64,000 bases of DNA, taken from assembly GCA_900550465.1 (NCBI GenBank), contig URSC01000010.1, positions 1 through 64,000 on the forward strand, in the 5' to 3' direction. This stretch comes from an uncultured Alistipes sp. GTDB lineage: Bacteria; Bacteroidota; Bacteroidia; Bacteroidales; UBA932. Every line of letters begins with the position of its first letter. Position 1 is the first letter of the stretch. The position numbers and the translations under genes were made by a program. Positions 25,496-34,994 of the stretch are shown here, one piece after another. A model generated the notes under the pieces. The model worked only from the letters and a program-made list of their open reading frames with translations, was not told where the DNA came from and did not search any database.

Positions 25496-25524
25496 CAAAA
25501 TTAATTGAAATTTATTTACATTTG
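25496..25524. promoter_or_regulatory. Divergent -7 elements of typA and guaA
   Basis: TAATTTTG on the minus strand (25496-25503) lies ten bases before the typA start codon. TACATTTG on the plus strand (25517-25524) lies about 40 bases before guaA. Both match TAnnTTTG exactly, but neither has a clear -33 TTTG. The typA leader would be extremely short. Confidence 0.4.
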
Positions 25525-25564
25525 CACCCTGACATTAAATTTTAACAGTAACCCACCACACACC

Positions 25565-27166
25565 ATGACGGAGAAGATCATAATCCTCGATTTCGGCTCA
25601 CAGGTCACCCAGCTTATCGGCCGCAGACTCAGGGAGCTGAACGTTTATTGCGAAATCCATCCATTCAACAGGATACCAGCCCTCGACGACAGCGTCCGGG
25701 GCGTAGTTCTCTCGGGCAGCCCCTGGTCCGTCCGCGACCCGAAGGCCCCCTCCCCCGATCTCTCCGGCATCAAGGGCCGCTACCCCATGCTCTGCATCTG
25801 CTACGGCGCCCAGTACATCGCCCACCGCTACGGCGGGGAGGTCAATCCCTCCATCGCCCGTGAGTACGGCCGCGCCATCATGCATATCAAGGAACAATGC
25901 CCCCTGTTCGAGGGCATTCCCTCCGACTCGCAGGTCTGGATGTCCCACGGCGACACCATCGCCCGTCTGCCGGAAGGCGCGGAGGTGATAGCCTCCACCG
26001 ACGATGTGGTCAACGCCGCCTATCATATAAAAGGTGAGCAGACCTGGTGCGTCCAGTTCCATCCGGAGGTCTATCATTCGACCTACGGACCTCAGATTCT
26101 GGAGAATTTCGCCATGCGCATCTGCGGCTGCAAGGGCGACTGGACCCCCGCCTCATTCATCGAAAGTTCCATCGAGTCCCTCAGGGAGAAAATAGGTCAG
26201 GACAATGTCATCCTCGGCCTCTCCGGCGGAGTCGACTCCTCCGTGGCGGCTGTCCTGCTGCACAGGGCCATCGGACGGCAGCTGCACTGCATCTTCGTCA
26301 ACAACGGGCTGCTGCGCAAGGACGAGTACGAGTCCGTGCTGGCCTCCTACCAGGACATGGGTCTCAACGTCCGCGGAGTGGAGGCCACCGAGCTCTTCCT
26401 CAAGGCTCTCGAGGGCATATCCGACCCCGAGGCCAAGCGCAAGGCCATCGGCCGCACCTTCATCGAGGTCTTCGACGCAGAGGCTCACAAGATAGAGAAC
26501 GCATCCTGGCTCGCCCAGGGCACCATATATCCGGACGTGATAGAGTCCACCTCCGTCAACGGTCCCTCACAGACCATCAAGTCCCACCACAACGTGGGCG
26601 GTCTTCCGGAGGAAATGAACCTCAAGATCGTCGAGCCCCTGCGCTCCCTATTCAAGGACGAGGTACGCCGCGTAGGCCGCGCCCTCGGCATCAAGAACTC
26701 CCTCATCTCCCGCCATCCCTTCCCAGGCCCCGGCCTCGGCATCAGGGTGCTCGGTGAGGTGACCCGCGAGAAATTAGAGATTCTGCGCAACGCCGATGCC
26801 ATCTACATCGACGCCCTCCGCTCCACCCCCGCCCCCGAAGGCTGGCAGCCCGCATCCGGAGCAGCGGCTACAGGCGGCACCGAGACCGGCGAGGGCTTCC
26901 TGACCCTCTACGACTGCATCTGGCAGGCAGGCACCATCCTCCCTCCTGTGCGCAGCGTGGGAGTCATGGGCGACGAGCGCACCTACGAGTACACCATTGC
27001 CCTCAGGGCAGTGGTCTCCACCGACGGCATGACCGCCGACTGGGTACACCTCCCCTACGACTTCCTGGCGAAAATCTCCAACGACATCATAAACAAAGTG
27101 CGGGGAGTGAACCGCGTCGTCTACGACATCTCGTCCAAACCCCCCGCAACTATCGAGTGGGAGTAA
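25565..27166 (+). CDS. guaA: GMP synthase (glutamine-hydrolysing)
   Basis: A 533-residue enzyme converting XMP to GMP with glutamine. The N-terminal class I amidotransferase has the catalytic Cys in MLCICYGAQ (Cys79) and His in QFHPEVYH. The ATP-pyrophosphatase P-loop LSGGVDSS is near residue 219, and the C-terminal dimerisation domain ends KPPATIEWE. The protein is a little longer than usual because of an Ala/Gly-rich insert near residues 420-440 (codons around 26825-26900). The frame is open upstream to 25505, but the family start is MTEKIIILDFGSQ. Confidence 0.96.
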   Translation: MTEKIIILDFGSQVTQLIGRRLRELNVYCEIHPFNRIPALDDSVRGVVLSGSPWSVRDPKAPSPDLSGIKGRYPMLCICYGAQYIAHRYGGEVNPSIAREYGRAIMHIKEQCPLFEGIPSDSQVWMSHGDTIARLPEGAEVIASTDDVVNAAYHIKGEQTWCVQFHPEVYHSTYGPQILENFAMRICGCKGDWTPASFIESSIESLREKIGQDNVILGLSGGVDSSVAAVLLHRAIGRQLHCIFVNNGLLRKDEYESVLASYQDMGLNVRGVEATELFLKALEGISDPEAKRKAIGRTFIEVFDAEAHKIENASWLAQGTIYPDVIESTSVNGPSQTIKSHHNVGGLPEEMNLKIVEPLRSLFKDEVRRVGRALGIKNSLISRHPFPGPGLGIRVLGEVTREKLEILRNADAIYIDALRSTPAPEGWQPASGAAATGGTETGEGFLTLYDCIWQAGTILPPVRSVGVMGDERTYEYTIALRAVVSTDGMTADWVHLPYDFLAKISNDIINKVRGVNRVVYDISSKPPATIEWE

Positions 27167-27171
27167 AACTC

Positions 27172-28116
27172 CTACTTGCCGCTCTCCAGGAAGGTGCGGA
27201 TATTCTCCTCGAGAACTTCCACTAAGCGGATACGGGCCTCAATGCTGGTCCAGCCGATGTGCGGCGAGAGAATCAGCCTCGAAGGGTCCTTGACTCCAGC
27301 TATGTAAGGATGGTCTATGGGCAGGGGCTCGGTCTCGAAGGTATCGACCGCTGCTCCGGCTATCAGGCCGTCGTTGAGGGCGCGTACCAGGTCGTTCTCG
27401 TTGATGATTCCTCCGCGGGAGCAGTTGACGATGTAGGCTCCGGGCTTCATCCGGCCCAGTTCCGCGTATGTGATAAGGTCTTTTGTCTTAGGATTCAGAG
27501 GGCAGTTGACCGACACCACATCGCTTCCGCCCAGCAGCTCCTCAAGACTCACACAGGGATAGGTCCTGCAGTGTCCGGTTCCGGAAGTCGAGTAGTAGGA
27601 CACCTCCATCCCGAAGGCCGTGGCCAGCTCAGCCACCCGCGAGCCGATATTGCCCATGCCGATGACACCCATCTTCTTGCCCTTGAGCTCCCAGAAGGGA
27701 TTCAGCACATCGGAGAACATCCCGCTGCGGGAGTAGCGTCCGTCGTGGCAGATCTCATTGAAATACATCCCGTGTCCCACCATATTGAGGATGTGCATGA
27801 AGCACACCTGGGCCACGCTCTCCGTCGAGTACGCCGGTACGTTCTTGACCGGTATACCCTTAGAGGCTGCATAGTCCACGTCCACGCAGTTGACTCCGGT
27901 GGCCGCCACGCAGATCAGCTTCAGGTTGCGGGCCGCGTCTATCTCGTCCCGGTAGACCTTCACCTTGTTGGTTATCACGATATCGCAGTCAGCCACCCTC
28001 GAAGCGGCCTCACCCTGCTTGGTAGCATCATAGAACACGGTCTCGCCGAACTGCTTCAGCCCGTCCAGAGACACATCCTTGCCGACAGTCGCGGCATCCA
28101 GAAAAACTATCTTCAT
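27172..28116 (-). CDS. D-2-hydroxyacid dehydrogenase
   Basis: A 314-residue NAD(P)-dependent D-isomer-specific 2-hydroxyacid dehydrogenase. The Rossmann motif GMGNIGSRVAEL is central. The catalytic Arg lies in NCSRGGIINENDL, with the following Glu and the catalytic His in LSPHIGWTS. It resembles glycerate/hydroxypyruvate reductases, but the substrate cannot be assigned. It converges on guaA five bases away and diverges from the glycosyltransferase. Confidence 0.88.
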   Translation of the reverse strand: MKIVFLDAATVGKDVSLDGLKQFGETVFYDATKQGEAASRVADCDIVITNKVKVYRDEIDAARNLKLICVAATGVNCVDVDYAASKGIPVKNVPAYSTESVAQVCFMHILNMVGHGMYFNEICHDGRYSRSGMFSDVLNPFWELKGKKMGVIGMGNIGSRVAELATAFGMEVSYYSTSGTGHCRTYPCVSLEELLGGSDVVSVNCPLNPKTKDLITYAELGRMKPGAYIVNCSRGGIINENDLVRALNDGLIAGAAVDTFETEPLPIDHPYIAGVKDPSRLILSPHIGWTSIEARIRLVEVLEENIRTFLESGK

Positions 28117-28174
28117 ACAGTTGTCAGTTTAAAATTCTGTAGCAAATTTAGAAACTGTTTCGTAAAAAATATCC

Positions 28175-28182
28175 TACTTTTG
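28175..28182 (+). promoter_or_regulatory. -7 element of the glycosyltransferase gene
   Basis: TACTTTTG matches TAnnTTTG exactly and lies 18 bases before the ATG, implying a leader of about a dozen bases. No convincing TTTG lies 19-21 bases upstream. Confidence 0.4.
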
Positions 28183-28200
28183 TCTAAAAATACTACGGAT

Positions 28201-29328
28201 ATGAAGACCCTGATACTCTCATGCGACATGGGCGGCGGACACAACTCCGCGGCCAAGGCTCTCGCCCAGTGGGGAGAACGCAACGGCATACCGTGCGAGA
28301 TAGCCGACACCCTCTCGTTCATCAGCACCGACTTCTCCAGGACAATGTCGGACCTGTACATCTTCACTACCAAGAGCAATCTGATAAAGGTCATTTACAA
28401 AACAGGAGAGATCGTACCCCGCTCACGCAGAGTCAAGTCTCCCGTCTACGTGGCCAACAAGATCTACTGCAAGCGCCTCTGCGACCACATCCTCGAGGGC
28501 GGTTTCACCTCCGTCATCTGCACCCACGTATTCCCAGCAGAGGCCATGACAGCCCTGCGCCGTGCCGGCCTGCTGCCCTCCGGCCTCAGGACCGTTTTCG
28601 TCCAGACCGACTATGATGCGCTGACACTGATGAAGGACCTCGAGGTGGACGGCATCGTCATCCCCCACCCTCACCTTATAGAAGAATGTGTCGCCATCGG
28701 AGCCCGCCGGGATCTGCTGCATCCGTTCGGAATCCCCGTCAGCGAGGAATGCTGGAAGCACGTAGAGAAGAGCGCTGCGAGAGAGGAATGCGCCGCCCTA
28801 TTCTCAGGCAGCGGCCATATCGGCATCAGCGCCGGCTGGTATCTGATAATGTCCGGCAGCATGGGCTTCGGCAAGACCGGGGAGCTCATCAGGACAATTC
28901 TGGAGGCCGAGGGCCGCGGAGTGGAAATCCTGGCCGTCTGCGGCAGCAACACCAAACTCCGCAACCGCCTCTGCAAGGATTTCGGCGAAAATGCCAATGT
29001 CCACCCCATCGGCTTCACCGACCGCGTTCCCCTGCTCATGGACGCCTGCGACGTGCTCTTCACCAAGCCCGGCGGCCTGTCCAGCACCGAAGCAGCAGCC
29101 AAGCGCATTCCCCTGATCCATACGGCACCCATACCTGGCTGCGAGACGGACAACGCCCGCTTCTTCCACTACCACGGCATGTCCTACAGCACAACCGACA
29201 CCGCTCAGCAGGCAGCCGTCGCCCGCCGCCTCTGCTCCGATAAAAAATTCAGGGAAGGCATGACCGCCGCTCAGGCAGCCAATACCTTCCCCGATACTTC
29301 AGAGCAGATTTTCAATCTGCTGGGATAA
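28201..29328 (+). CDS. MGDG-synthase/MurG-like glycosyltransferase
   Basis: A 375-residue GT28-type transferase. The N-terminal MGDG_synth-like part starts MKTLILSCDMGGGHNSAAKAL, the membrane-lipid glycosyltransferase signature. The C-terminal half has the nucleotide-sugar-binding pattern LFTKPGGLSSTEAAA. Relatives glycosylate diacylglycerol (UgtP, MGD) using UDP-sugars at the membrane; a glycolipid product is inferred. The frame runs open far upstream, antisense to the dehydrogenase gene, but the family start and the -7 box fix ATG 28201. Confidence 0.85.
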   Translation: MKTLILSCDMGGGHNSAAKALAQWGERNGIPCEIADTLSFISTDFSRTMSDLYIFTTKSNLIKVIYKTGEIVPRSRRVKSPVYVANKIYCKRLCDHILEGGFTSVICTHVFPAEAMTALRRAGLLPSGLRTVFVQTDYDALTLMKDLEVDGIVIPHPHLIEECVAIGARRDLLHPFGIPVSEECWKHVEKSAAREECAALFSGSGHIGISAGWYLIMSGSMGFGKTGELIRTILEAEGRGVEILAVCGSNTKLRNRLCKDFGENANVHPIGFTDRVPLLMDACDVLFTKPGGLSSTEAAAKRIPLIHTAPIPGCETDNARFFHYHGMSYSTTDTAQQAAVARRLCSDKKFREGMTAAQAANTFPDTSEQIFNLLG

Positions 29329-29333
29329 CATAA

Positions 29334-31943
29334 CTACCTGCCGTTCCACTTGAGGGCCTTGAAGAGCTCTACCACCACGAGGGGAACGAGGGCCAGGAGG
29401 ACGATGATGCCCCACTGGTTTAGATTCATGGAGACGAACTCGAAGGCACTCATCAGAGGCGCGATCAGCAGCACTGCGAGGGTCAGCACGAGGGACATCA
29501 GCAGGGCGAAGATCAGCGGCTTGTTGTTCAGGATATTGAACTTGAAGCGGGACTCTGTGTTGGAGTGCAGGTTACCGGCATGCACGAGCTTGGCCATGAT
29601 CAGCGAGGTGAATGCCATGGTCTGACCGAGGGCCTCGCCGCCCTGATTCTTACCTATGATAAAGGCAGTGAGGGTAATGGCCGTCACCATAAGACCCTGG
29701 TAGCTGATGCGCCAGATCATACCGCGGTCCATGAACTGCTTGCCCTTGCCGCGGGGACTCTTGCTCATCACATCCTTGGCGGCGGGATCGAGGCTCAGGG
29801 CCAGGGCCGGGAAGGTCTCGCTGACGAGGTTGATCCACAGGATGTGTATAGGCAGCAGGGGAATACCCATGTTGAATATCGAGGTGATGAAGAGCAGAAT
29901 CACCTCTCCGAGGTTCGTAGACAGCAGGAAGAGAATGGTCTTGAGGATGTTGTCGTAGATACGGCGGCCCTCGGAGACAGCGGAGACGATGGTCACGAAA
30001 TTGTCGTCCTGAAGCACCATGTCCGAAGCGTCCTTGGCCACCTCCGTTCCGGTGATACCCATCGATACTCCGATGTCGGCCTTCTTGAGGGCCGGGGCGT
30101 CGTTGACACCGTCACCCGTCATGGCCACGATCTCGCCCCTCTTCTGCCAGGCCGTCACGATACGTTCCTTTTGCTCGGGAGCGATACGGGCATAGACCGA
30201 ATATTTATCCACATTTGCATCAAAATAAGCGTCGTCGAGCTTCTCGAGGTCCGTACCGGTGATGGCCAGGTCGCCCTCCTGGAAGATGCCGATCTTCCTG
30301 GCAATGGCCAGGGCCGTCACCTTGTGGTCACCGGTAATCATCACCGGACGGATACCGGCGCTGCGGCACTCTGCGATGGCGCCGATGACCTCCTCGCGCT
30401 CGGGGTCAATCATTCCGACCATTCCGACGAAGATCAGACCGCGCTCGACCTCCTCCATCTCGGAGGATACCTGCTCCATAGGCCTGTACGCCATTGCCAA
30501 CACCCTGAGGGCCGACTCGGCCATGGCCTCGTTGCGCTTCTGCAGGTCCACTATATCGGATGTGATTATCTCGCGTACCCCGTCCGCAGTCTCTATCCGG
30601 TCGCAGACTGAGAGTATCTCGTCCAGACCGCCCTTGACATTGGCCCTGAGGGAGCCGTCTTCCATGCGGTTGATGGTCGTCATCCTCTTGCGGGAGGAGT
30701 CGAATGCCACCTCTCCTACCCTCGGGCAACGTGCCTCAAGCTCATCCTTGACCACACCCTGCTTGGCTCCGAGGTCTATCAGGGCTATCTCTGTAGGGTC
30801 GCCCACCTTGGTAGTGGTGCCGTCGCTGTTCTTGACCACCTTGGCATCGCAGCAGAGCACGGCTACCGACACCAGCCGGTCGATATTGCCGCTGACCGCA
30901 TAATCCTCCACCACCGTCATCTGGTTCTTGGTCAGAGTACCGGTCTTGTCAGAGCATATAACGGTAGTACAGCCGAGGGTCTCCACAGAGGGCAGCTTGC
31001 GGATGATAGCGTTGTGCCTGGCCATACGGCGCACACCCATCGACAGGATAATCGTCGAGATGGCCGGCAGTCCCTCGGGTATGGCCGCTACAGCCAAGGA
31101 AATAGCCACCATGAACATGCTGATGACCGGACGGCCGTAGAGCACGCCGATAAGGAATATCACCGCGCAGATTACGATGGAGGCGATGCCTATCACCTTA
31201 CCGAGTTTCTCCAGGCGCACCTGCATGGGAGTCTGGGTCTCGGAGTCGCGGTTGAGCATGTTGGCGATCTTGCCTATCTCGGTATTCATGCCGGTGCCGA
31301 CTACGATACCCTTGCCGCGGCCGAAGGTCACCACTCCGCTGGAGAACGCCATATTCTTCCTGTCTCCTAAGGGAACTTCCGTCTCCGCTATGGTCTCGGG
31401 AGACTTCTCCACCGGCACGGACTCACCGGTCATGGACGACTCCTGTATGCTCATGTTCACCGACTCGGTAATCCTGATATCGGCCGGCACTATGTCGCCC
31501 ACCTCCAGGACTACGATGTCGCCGGGCACCACGTCCTCCACATTGACGATGTAGGACTCCCCGCCGCGGATGACCTTGGCCATGGGAGCCGCCATCTTCT
31601 TGAGGGCATCCATGGACTTCTGGGCCTGGAACTCCTGGTATGCGCCGATAAAGGCATTGAGCAGCAGGATACCCATTATAATATAGGTATCCAGCAGGCC
31701 CTCGCCCGTCCTGACACCCATGACGCCGGAAATCACGGCGGCTATGATAAGCAGAATAATAAGAAAACTCTTGAACTGCTCGAGGAACATCACGATGAAC
31801 GGACGCCCCTTCTTCTGCACCAGCGTGTTCTTGCCGTACTTCTCAATCCGTGCGGCTATCCCGTCGGGACTCAGTCCCCGCTCCGCATCGGTCTGAAACT
31901 CCTTCGAGACTTCCTCGATGGAATGATTGTAGTATTGCTTCAT
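29334..31943 (-). CDS. Calcium-translocating P-type ATPase
   Basis: An 869-residue P2-type cation pump. An N-terminal cation-ATPase domain begins HSIEEVSKEFQTD. Four early and about six late membrane segments flank the actuator domain (MTGESVPVEKS) and the phosphorylation motif ICSDKTGTLTKNQ (Asp332). The hinge is TGDGVNDAPALKKADIG. The helix-4 motif AIPEGLPA is that of Ca2+ pumps of the PMCA/SERCA type. It should export Ca2+ or a related cation. It is transcribed alone, divergent from the AraC-type regulator. Confidence 0.92.
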   Translation of the reverse strand: MKQYYNHSIEEVSKEFQTDAERGLSPDGIAARIEKYGKNTLVQKKGRPFIVMFLEQFKSFLIILLIIAAVISGVMGVRTGEGLLDTYIIMGILLLNAFIGAYQEFQAQKSMDALKKMAAPMAKVIRGGESYIVNVEDVVPGDIVVLEVGDIVPADIRITESVNMSIQESSMTGESVPVEKSPETIAETEVPLGDRKNMAFSSGVVTFGRGKGIVVGTGMNTEIGKIANMLNRDSETQTPMQVRLEKLGKVIGIASIVICAVIFLIGVLYGRPVISMFMVAISLAVAAIPEGLPAISTIILSMGVRRMARHNAIIRKLPSVETLGCTTVICSDKTGTLTKNQMTVVEDYAVSGNIDRLVSVAVLCCDAKVVKNSDGTTTKVGDPTEIALIDLGAKQGVVKDELEARCPRVGEVAFDSSRKRMTTINRMEDGSLRANVKGGLDEILSVCDRIETADGVREIITSDIVDLQKRNEAMAESALRVLAMAYRPMEQVSSEMEEVERGLIFVGMVGMIDPEREEVIGAIAECRSAGIRPVMITGDHKVTALAIARKIGIFQEGDLAITGTDLEKLDDAYFDANVDKYSVYARIAPEQKERIVTAWQKRGEIVAMTGDGVNDAPALKKADIGVSMGITGTEVAKDASDMVLQDDNFVTIVSAVSEGRRIYDNILKTILFLLSTNLGEVILLFITSIFNMGIPLLPIHILWINLVSETFPALALSLDPAAKDVMSKSPRGKGKQFMDRGMIWRISYQGLMVTAITLTAFIIGKNQGGEALGQTMAFTSLIMAKLVHAGNLHSNTESRFKFNILNNKPLIFALLMSLVLTLAVLLIAPLMSAFEFVSMNLNQWGIIVLLALVPLVVVELFKALKWNGR

Positions 31944-31996
31944 ATCTTAGGAATTAAATCGGCTGCAAAATTGGCACTTCATTCCGTATAAATTGT

Positions 31997-32004
31997 TATG
32001 TTTG
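31997..32004 (+). promoter_or_regulatory. -7 element of the AraC-type gene
   Basis: TATGTTTG matches TAnnTTTG exactly, 35 bases before the start codon. A TTG lies 23 bases upstream, slightly too far for consensus. Confidence 0.4.
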
Positions 32005-32039
32005 CAGCAGAAAAAATATAGAAAAAGTCGGATTTCGGC

Positions 32040-32798
32040 ATGAATTCGGAGCAAAATGGCTTTACCATAGGACTGTGCACCGCCGGAAAGCGGGAACTGC
32101 GCATCAGCGGACGGAACTGGGAGATAGTTCCAGGCTGCCTCTTCATACTGATACCCCAGCAGTTCACGGAGGACATATCCTGCTCCGGGGACTTCAGCGC
32201 CAGGACCCTCAACGCCTCTCTTGAAGCCATCTTGGAGCATCCCAGCCCGGTGGACATCAACATTCTCAACGTCACCTTCCTCCACCCTGTCATCCGTCTC
32301 AGTGAAGAAAGAGCCGCCGGTCTCTTAGAATACTACGATTTCATCAGCAGACACACCGGAAGAAGCGACAATGTCTACGACAAAGAGCTCCACAAGACCC
32401 TGCTCTACGCCCTAATGCTGGAGATCAGCGACATCTACCGCGGCATATCCGGAGACCGGAGCGAGGTGACAAAGCCCCGTCAGGAACAGCTCACCGACGA
32501 TTTCTTCAGGCTGCTGACCACCCACTACCGCAGCGAGCACAACGTGGCCTTCTATGCCGGCCGGCTCAACCGCACCCCGAAATATTTTTCCGAGGCCATT
32601 CGCCGCATCAGCGGACGCTCCGTATCCGACTGGATAGCCACCATGCTGCTGAGCGACAGCAAGCTGCTGCTCCAGACCACGGACATGACCATACTGGAGA
32701 TATCGGAGGAACTGGGATTTTCCAGTCCGTCGGTCTTCGTGCAGTTCTTCCGCCACCACACCGGCACCACCCCGCTGCAGTACCGCAAGCAGCTATAG
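32040..32798 (+). CDS. AraC family transcriptional regulator
   Basis: A 252-residue regulator. The N-terminal 150 residues form a cupin-like sensor without clear ligand motifs (GNNWEIVPGC-like region, ILIPQQFTEDI). The C-terminal AraC domain has two helix-turn-helix units: AGRLNRTPKYFSEAIRRISG, then TILEISEELGFSSPSVFVQFF followed by GTTPLQYRKQL. The target is unknown; the divergent P-type ATPase is the obvious candidate. Its 3' end overlaps the convergent cls gene by six bases. Confidence 0.9.
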   Translation: MNSEQNGFTIGLCTAGKRELRISGRNWEIVPGCLFILIPQQFTEDISCSGDFSARTLNASLEAILEHPSPVDINILNVTFLHPVIRLSEERAAGLLEYYDFISRHTGRSDNVYDKELHKTLLYALMLEISDIYRGISGDRSEVTKPRQEQLTDDFFRLLTTHYRSEHNVAFYAGRLNRTPKYFSEAIRRISGRSVSDWIATMLLSDSKLLLQTTDMTILEISEELGFSSPSVFVQFFRHHTGTTPLQYRKQL

Positions 32799-34286
32799 CA
32801 GAGGGCTTACCAGACGGGCCACGGACTCGTAGAATTTATTGCGCCTGGGGCGCCTGTGCCACTTGGCCTTTGTCACGAGGGTACAGCGGGAAAGATCCTT
32901 GCGGAACTGGTCCTCGACCGTCCGGGCGCACTCCGGGTCGTAGATGACCGAAGTGACCTCGAAATGGTGCTCCAGGCTGCGGTTGTCCATATTGGCCGAA
33001 CCGATGATGCAGTACTCCCCGTCGATGCTGAGCACCTTCGAGTGGTTGAACCCGCGTTTGAAAAGATATACCTTGACTCCGGCGTCAATCAGTTCCGAGA
33101 TATAGGACATCGTACCCCAGTTGGTCAGCCAGGTATCGGAGCGTTCCGGTATCATCAGCGAGACCTTCACGTCGGACAGGGCGGTTATCTTTATCGCATT
33201 GAGAATCGTCTCGGAGGGAATGAAATACGGGGTGATGATGCAGATATGGTCCCGGGCCTTGGTGATGGCCGTGAAGTAGCACTGCATGATGGCGGCCCAG
33301 TCACTGTCCGGTCCCGAAGCGATGATCTGCGCATAGTAGCGGCTGCCTCCCGCCGTACCGGCCGCCAACAGTTCCTTGTCCTTCGCATCGACGTAAGGGT
33401 AATATTTGCGGCGCCGCCCTAAATTCTTGTTCAGGATAAAATACCGGTCGAGCAGGAAGGTGGCCTGCAGCGACATCACCGACATCCCCTCTATGCGGAC
33501 GTGGGTGTCCCTCCACTCGGGAAATTCCCCGCCGTCGAAATAGCGGTCCGCGATATTGCACCCTCCCAGGAAGCCGATGTGTCCGTCCACGACCAGGATC
33601 TTGCGGTGGTTGCGGTAATTGACGATGGGCGGAAGGAAGAAAAGGCGGAACGGGGAAAAATTGAGAATCTCCACCCCAGCCTCCTGCAGCTCCCCAAGAA
33701 ACTTCTTGCCCAGATGCCGTCCTCCGAACCCGTCGTACATCATCCGGACCTCCACCCCCTCCCGGGCCTTGGCCATCAGCACCTCCTTGAAGGCATTGCC
33801 CACCCTGTCGTCCTCTATGATGAACGACTGCAGGTGGATATGGGTCCTGGCTCCGCGCATCGCCTCAAGCATGGCGGAAAGAGCCTCCTTTCCGGAAAAA
33901 TATATCTGCACGCTGTCATTGGCCGAGAGCAGGCTGTAGGCGCTGCGGATATTCTGCACCACGAGCTTATGGTGGCGCCTCACCTCCTGCGGGATATTGT
34001 CCCTGTCCTCGAACTTATCCAACATCTCCTTGCACAGTTCCTTCCTCAGCCCGAGATCCCTCGCTCCCTTGCGGGAGAACATCTTGTCCTTGCGGAAATT
34101 GCGGCCGAAGAAAAAATACAGGATGATGCCGATATACGGCAGCAGTATCATCACCATCACCCAGGAAAGGGTCTTGACCGGATCCCTCTTGCTGGAAATC
34201 AACATAATGGAGGAGTACACCGCTATTGCAATGTTCAGCAGGTACAGAAGCGAGGTGAATACTGGCCAAAGTCTGGTGAATGTCAT
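32793..34286 (-). CDS. cls: Cardiolipin synthase
   Basis: A 497-residue membrane phospholipase D family enzyme that joins two phosphatidylglycerols. Two N-terminal membrane segments lie in residues 8-60. Two HKD motifs are intact: NHRKILVVDG near residue 226 and NHSKVLSIDG near 411, each followed by a GS/GG-N motif (GGCNIADRY, GSANMDNRS). It is the last gene of the AIRS_C-like, ubiE, cls run, three bases after ubiE. Confidence 0.95.
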   Translation of the reverse strand: MTFTRLWPVFTSLLYLLNIAIAVYSSIMLISSKRDPVKTLSWVMVMILLPYIGIILYFFFGRNFRKDKMFSRKGARDLGLRKELCKEMLDKFEDRDNIPQEVRRHHKLVVQNIRSAYSLLSANDSVQIYFSGKEALSAMLEAMRGARTHIHLQSFIIEDDRVGNAFKEVLMAKAREGVEVRMMYDGFGGRHLGKKFLGELQEAGVEILNFSPFRLFFLPPIVNYRNHRKILVVDGHIGFLGGCNIADRYFDGGEFPEWRDTHVRIEGMSVMSLQATFLLDRYFILNKNLGRRRKYYPYVDAKDKELLAAGTAGGSRYYAQIIASGPDSDWAAIMQCYFTAITKARDHICIITPYFIPSETILNAIKITALSDVKVSLMIPERSDTWLTNWGTMSYISELIDAGVKVYLFKRGFNHSKVLSIDGEYCIIGSANMDNRSLEHHFEVTSVIYDPECARTVEDQFRKDLSRCTLVTKAKWHRRPRRNKFYESVARLVSPLL

Positions 34287-34289
34287 GAG

Positions 34290-34994
34290 CTACTTCCTCC
34301 CGATATAAAGGCAGGACACTCCTCCGGTCATGGACCTGGCGGTCACATCCCTGAATCCCCCTTCAGAAAGTTCCGCGCGGAACTTCTCCGGCGCGGGGAA
34401 ATCGAACGAGGACTCCGGCAGATAGGAATAGGCATACGCCTGTTTGGAAACGAGGCGGCCTACGGCCGGAAGAATATTCTTGAAGTACAATGTGTAAATG
34501 CCCCGCCACAGTCTGTTGCGGGGTATGGAGAACTCCGCGATGGCAAGCATGCCTCCTTCCTTGAGGACACGGTGCAGCTCGCGGATGCACTGCGCGCGCT
34601 TGTCGAAATTCCGGATGCCGAAAGCAATCGTCACCGCATCGAAACTTCCGTCGGCGAAGGGCAGTTCCGAGGCATCCCCGTAACGGAAATCTATCTCCGG
34701 CGCCTTCTTCCTGGCTATGGCCAGCATGTTCTCCGATATATCGGCACCTACTACATCGAGCCCCTTCCGCCTCAGGGCTATAGAGACGTCACCTGTCCCG
34801 CAGGCCATGTCCAGGACCTTGACTTCTCCGCCTCTGAGAGCACAGAACGAGGATACAGCACGCACCAGACGTCTCCTCCAGGAACGGTCTATCCCGAAGG
34901 AGAGAAGATGATTCAGTCTGTCGTACACCGGGGCGATGGAATCGAACATCGAGGAGATCGTCTCCCGGCTCTTGTTAAGCTGTCTTTCCGGCAT
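34290..34994 (-). CDS. ubiE: Demethylmenaquinone methyltransferase
   Basis: A 234-residue SAM-dependent methyltransferase for the last step of menaquinone synthesis. The SAM-binding motif VLDMACGTGDVSIAL is at about residue 58, and the UbiE signatures MFDSIAPVYDRLNHLLSFGID and FGIRNFDKR are present. Its start overlaps the upstream AIRS_C-like gene by 20 bases. Given the anaerobic lifestyle usual for the group, the menG role is more likely than ubiquinone. Confidence 0.95.
   Translation of the reverse strand: MPERQLNKSRETISSMFDSIAPVYDRLNHLLSFGIDRSWRRRLVRAVSSFCALRGGEVKVLDMACGTGDVSIALRRKGLDVVGADISENMLAIARKKAPEIDFRYGDASELPFADGSFDAVTIAFGIRNFDKRAQCIRELHRVLKEGGMLAIAEFSIPRNRLWRGIYTLYFKNILPAVGRLVSKQAYAYSYLPESSFDFPAPEKFRAELSEGGFRDVTARSMTGGVSCLYIGRK

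Noticed and set aside
27259..28200. 314-codon N-terminal extension of the glycosyltransferase frame
   Set aside because: It is antisense to the complete 2-hydroxyacid dehydrogenase gene; the MGDG-type start at 28201 follows a -7 box.
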